DNA of 26,485 nucleotides from a virus: positions 1 through 26,485 of IMG/VR virus record IMGVR_UViG_3300043773_001128; one strand, 5' to 3'. Positions 23,949 through 26,485 of the stretch are shown here, in pieces. The translations under genes and the position numbers were made by a program. The notes below the pieces were generated by a model. The model saw only the letters and a program-made list of their open reading frames with translations, did not search any database and was not told the origin of the DNA. The stretch's first letter is position 1. Every line of letters starts with the position of its first letter.

Positions 23949-25412
23949 TTATTTTTTATTTACGATTTGAAACTTAATCTGTTTCTTATAAGTATTAACT
24001 TCACCACTACTTAACACTTTTATATCAATAAAATATTCATTTGGTATTTTATCTCTTGTATCAAATATAAAATAGTATTCATTTGGTGTCCTATTTATCT
24101 TTGTCCATCCTTGAACTTGTACTTCAGTAGAACCTTCTTTTACATAAACTCTATACGACGCATCAACTTTAAGTAAAAGTTGATTTGTGGTATATGCCTT
24201 TTTAATTACCACTCCCACTTTACGAACATCCGTATTTAATATTTTTTCATCTTGTTTAATACCATAGAAATCAAAACCGTAAATTGATGGTTCTTGAGAC
24301 AATGTACCAATCTGTAAAGATTTTTGTAATGGATATATTGCGAATTCATTAGTTACATTTGGTAACGGGAAACCATTAAGATATAGATTACTCCAAACAT
24401 CGTTAAATATACAAGGTGTTTTATACCCAATCAGTGGGGGAATAACAACTTCATATATACCTTTTGCTCTACGACAAGTTGTTAAACCTGTTAACCCTGG
24501 TATGGCAGTACAAGAAGTATCTCTAATTTCTACAACAGGATCAAAATCCAAATTTTGGAAGTCACCATCTTCATAAACATAAAGATATAATTTGTTAACT
24601 TTACCTAATACAAATAAATTCCTATCATCCTCAATTAGGTCATCATAGTTTGTTTGTAAGAAAGGTTCGTAGAATGTTTGAGTATGTCTTGTAAAGAATC
24701 CTACAGAATACGTTCCGGTGGTCCCTGAGAGATTTTCTACTTGTGGTAGATAAGCAATACCCCAACCAACAGGATCTGGTATTGTACCATCTAATATTGA
24801 GTTTATTTCATTTGTCATATCAAACTCAATATTTTCATCCCCAAATTCAAAGTGTTGTGTATCTACAATTTGTAATTGATTATAATTAAATGCCCCCGTA
24901 TTTGTATTACTATATATACCAGGTTCTTGCCAACTATCTATTGTTGTGGTTGCTGACCAATTTGATGGTCTGTCAGAATAATTCTTATCATTAAATATAA
25001 CAGTGGTTGTCGGAATATAATCGTATCCCACACCTTCATCCCAATTTTGTGGGATTGCTGGTATTGTACTATTATTAAGTGGTATTCTAAATAAGAATAA
25101 ATCAAATGATGTTGCTCTATATCTACCTTGAGATGTTGTGGTGTTTAAAAAATCTTTATCAAAATAAGATGTGTTAGTCATATTCAAGGTATGTGTCATC
25201 GCCGATGTACATCCCGTTGATATAGTACCATCATTTATTTTTTGAGTTAGTAACGATAGATCAATATCAAAAATAAAACGACTAAACCCTCTTGGGTTAA
25301 CAATACCATCTTCACCATAATACAATTCTGTTACAGGATTTTGACCTGTGTTTGTTAGATTATTGTATATTATAGTGTTATTTCTACTAAAATATGAATT
25401 ATTTATTGACAT
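23949..25412 (-). CDS. Large structural protein, DNRLRE-like start
   Basis: A 487-residue beta-rich protein full of Thr, Asn and Tyr. The start (IIYNNLTNTGQNPVTELYYG, then RFIFDIDLSLL) and NWDEGVGYDY and SWQEPG follow the pattern of DNRLRE-type beta-sandwich domains, which I propose only tentatively. The second half has YLYVYEDGDF and repeated beta-sandwich-like strands. It has no signal peptide. A tail fibre, baseplate or other surface protein is likely. The ATG at 25412 has a TATTTATA box 12 bases upstream on its coding strand. Confidence 0.7.
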   Translation of the reverse strand: MSINNSYFSRNNTIIYNNLTNTGQNPVTELYYGEDGIVNPRGFSRFIFDIDLSLLTQKINDGTISTGCTSAMTHTLNMTNTSYFDKDFLNTTTSQGRYRATSFDLFLFRIPLNNSTIPAIPQNWDEGVGYDYIPTTTVIFNDKNYSDRPSNWSATTTIDSWQEPGIYSNTNTGAFNYNQLQIVDTQHFEFGDENIEFDMTNEINSILDGTIPDPVGWGIAYLPQVENLSGTTGTYSVGFFTRHTQTFYEPFLQTNYDDLIEDDRNLFVLGKVNKLYLYVYEDGDFQNLDFDPVVEIRDTSCTAIPGLTGLTTCRRAKGIYEVVIPPLIGYKTPCIFNDVWSNLYLNGFPLPNVTNEFAIYPLQKSLQIGTLSQEPSIYGFDFYGIKQDEKILNTDVRKVGVVIKKAYTTNQLLLKVDASYRVYVKEGSTEVQVQGWTKINRTPNEYYFIFDTRDKIPNEYFIDIKVLSSGEVNTYKKQIKFQIVNKK

Positions 25413-25424
25413 TACATTTTTTTA

Positions 25425-25432
25425 TATAAATA
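25425..25432 (-). promoter_or_regulatory. Candidate late promoter box TATTTATA, minus strand
   Basis: On the minus strand the box is preceded by TTGA, like those before the genes at 11560 and 15698. It ends 12 bases before the ATG at 25412. It shows that the motif follows gene orientation. Confidence 0.4.
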
Positions 25433-26485
25433 TCAATTAATTCGGATATTTTGATTTAGAATGTTATTTTCGGCATTATTAATTGTTTCTTGAATTTTTC
25501 TACCTGAAACACCCGCATTTGGGTATTCTTTAATTGGGGGTAAACCAGGGAATGGATGTACGTGGGTTAACATAAAATCTACAATCTGATTTAATAGATT
25601 CATCAGTTCTTCCCCCCTTACCATTGAGTTTGTTCTATTATAGATATCTATTGCTAACTTAGATTGGGGGATACCATAAAGAGTATCCTTTAAATCTATT
25701 TGGAACTTGTCCTTAGATTTATTTGTTAGTAAATATAATTTATCCCCACCCAATACCGAATAGGTTATTGGTTGTACCAAGTAATCACGTTTTTCAACCT
25801 CAAAAGATTTAAGTTCAGGAAGTATCCCTAATTTTTCTGGAGATCTTTTCCATACTAAACCAAAACCTCTTTCATCATAAGCGTAACTTAAAGAAATTTT
25901 ATTATTCAATAACATTACCTTACTTGATTGTAAGATATTTGATGTGGCATTTGCTAATGAAGCGAATCCCGTAACAATATATTCATAAGTTGTTTGATCG
26001 GGTCCATAAAAAAATGGAAATTGATTACTAATAGTTTGATTTGGATAACCTAATGATGGATCCCAAGAAATTTCCCCCTCATTAACACCTCTTATTAGTT
26101 CATTGATAATAGTAGATGCATCACTTAATGATTTACCCGTAAATGTGATCTCATAAATAGGACTCAATGTTTGACCAGCAAGTAGGTCAATACTTTGATT
26201 AATAACCGATACTTTATAATTATCATTATTACCGGGTAATGAGTAAACACTTACTTTACCATCATATGTTGGTGAAACTGAATTTACATTAGTTACCGAC
26301 CATTGAACATATGTCTTTGTTGAAATATCTTCAAATGTTTCTGATGTTATCGTCTCACTCCCCGTATTAACATTATCTAATTCAAAACTAGAGATTTGTA
26401 AGAAACTTCTTAAATCATTTCTAACTACAGGTATATTATTATTACCTGATGATAAAGTTTTACCTGCTCGTATTAAAACCTCATT
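25433..26485 (-). CDS. Large structural protein, 5' part outside window
   Basis: The frame stays open to the right edge. The last 350 residues are visible. They begin with NEVLIRAGKTL and NIPVVRNDLRSFLQISSFEL and end with HVHPFPGLPPIKEYP and an Asn-rich helix. A TTG at 26167 could be read as a start but the frame continues without break upstream for at least 106 codons, with similar composition, so the true start lies beyond. A baseplate or virion structural protein is the best guess from the beta-rich sequence and its neighbours. The HPFPGLPP stretch recalls structural proteins of other large phages. Confidence 0.75.
   Translation of the reverse strand, partial: NEVLIRAGKTLSSGNNNIPVVRNDLRSFLQISSFELDNVNTGSETITSETFEDISTKTYVQWSVTNVNSVSPTYDGKVSVYSLPGNNDNYKVSVINQSIDLLAGQTLSPIYEITFTGKSLSDASTIINELIRGVNEGEISWDPSLGYPNQTISNQFPFFYGPDQTTYEYIVTGFASLANATSNILQSSKVMLLNNKISLSYAYDERGFGLVWKRSPEKLGILPELKSFEVEKRDYLVQPITYSVLGGDKLYLLTNKSKDKFQIDLKDTLYGIPQSKLAIDIYNRTNSMVRGEELMNLLNQIVDFMLTHVHPFPGLPPIKEYPNAGVSGRKIQETINNAENNILNQNIRIN

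Noticed and set aside
1705-25432. Classical T4 late promoters TATAAATA on the coding strand
   Set aside because: The boxes upstream of genes read TATTTATA/T on the coding strand; TATAAATA appears only as the reverse complement, e.g. at 25425-25432.
26165-26167. TTG start codon for the last minus-strand gene
   Set aside because: The frame continues open for 106 more codons to the window edge with similar composition, so the gene is partial rather than starting here.
1-26485. CRISPR arrays, insertion sequences and attachment sites
   Set aside because: I saw no regularly spaced direct repeats, transposase genes or flanking inverted repeats; the only tandem repeats are inside coding regions.

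Overview
The window comes from a large T4-like tailed phage whose host is most likely a member of the Bacteroidota (flavobacterium-like). The phage assignment rests on a virion-assembly block in near-canonical T4 order: large terminase (11560-13323), portal (13770-15677), prohead protease (17180-17917), acidic scaffold (18302-19777) and major capsid protein (19810-21657). The host assignment rests on low GC, on starts with A-rich leaders and no Shine-Dalgarno sequence, on several TAnnTTTG promoter boxes of the Bacteroidota primary sigma type, and on a bS21 protein of the Bacteroidota type.

Layout. Positions 1 to about 770 contain no convincing gene but are dense in nested hairpins with GNRA loops on the + strand: a large structured noncoding RNA, cut by the window edge. 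A 54-residue lipoprotein gene follows. A complete tmRNA (1218-1637, minus) comes next and encodes an unusual 21-residue tag. Then come a large acidic protein, an M20/M42-like peptidase, a ClpC-type unfoldase without its N-terminal domain (minus), a KTSC-domain protein and a nucleotidyltransferase-fold protein. From 7239 to 11484 four uncharacterised, probably virion-associated proteins lie in a row. From 11560 to 21657 lies the head assembly block, interrupted only by a minus-strand gene for ribosomal protein bS21. After the capsid gene the strand mostly flips. Small proteins with cysteine-bearing basic modules and large structural proteins follow, the last running off the right edge.

How the parts may work together. 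The head genes are the ordinary T4-type procapsid pathway: a scaffold core, a protease that cleaves after L/I-x-E, a capsid protein with a matching cleavage site, a portal and a packaging motor. Several neighbouring proteins begin with a short amphipathic helix ending in L-x-E or a near match, suggesting they are packaged in the procapsid and trimmed. A second theme is control of translation and proteolysis: tmRNA, ClpC with its ClpP-docking tripeptide kept, a peptidase and bS21 occur in the same window. Eleven genes carry TATTTATA or TATTTATT just upstream on the coding strand, a candidate late promoter related to but different from T4 TATAAATA. The two RNA genes, the altered tmRNA tag, the trimmed ClpC and this promoter motif deserve the closest look.
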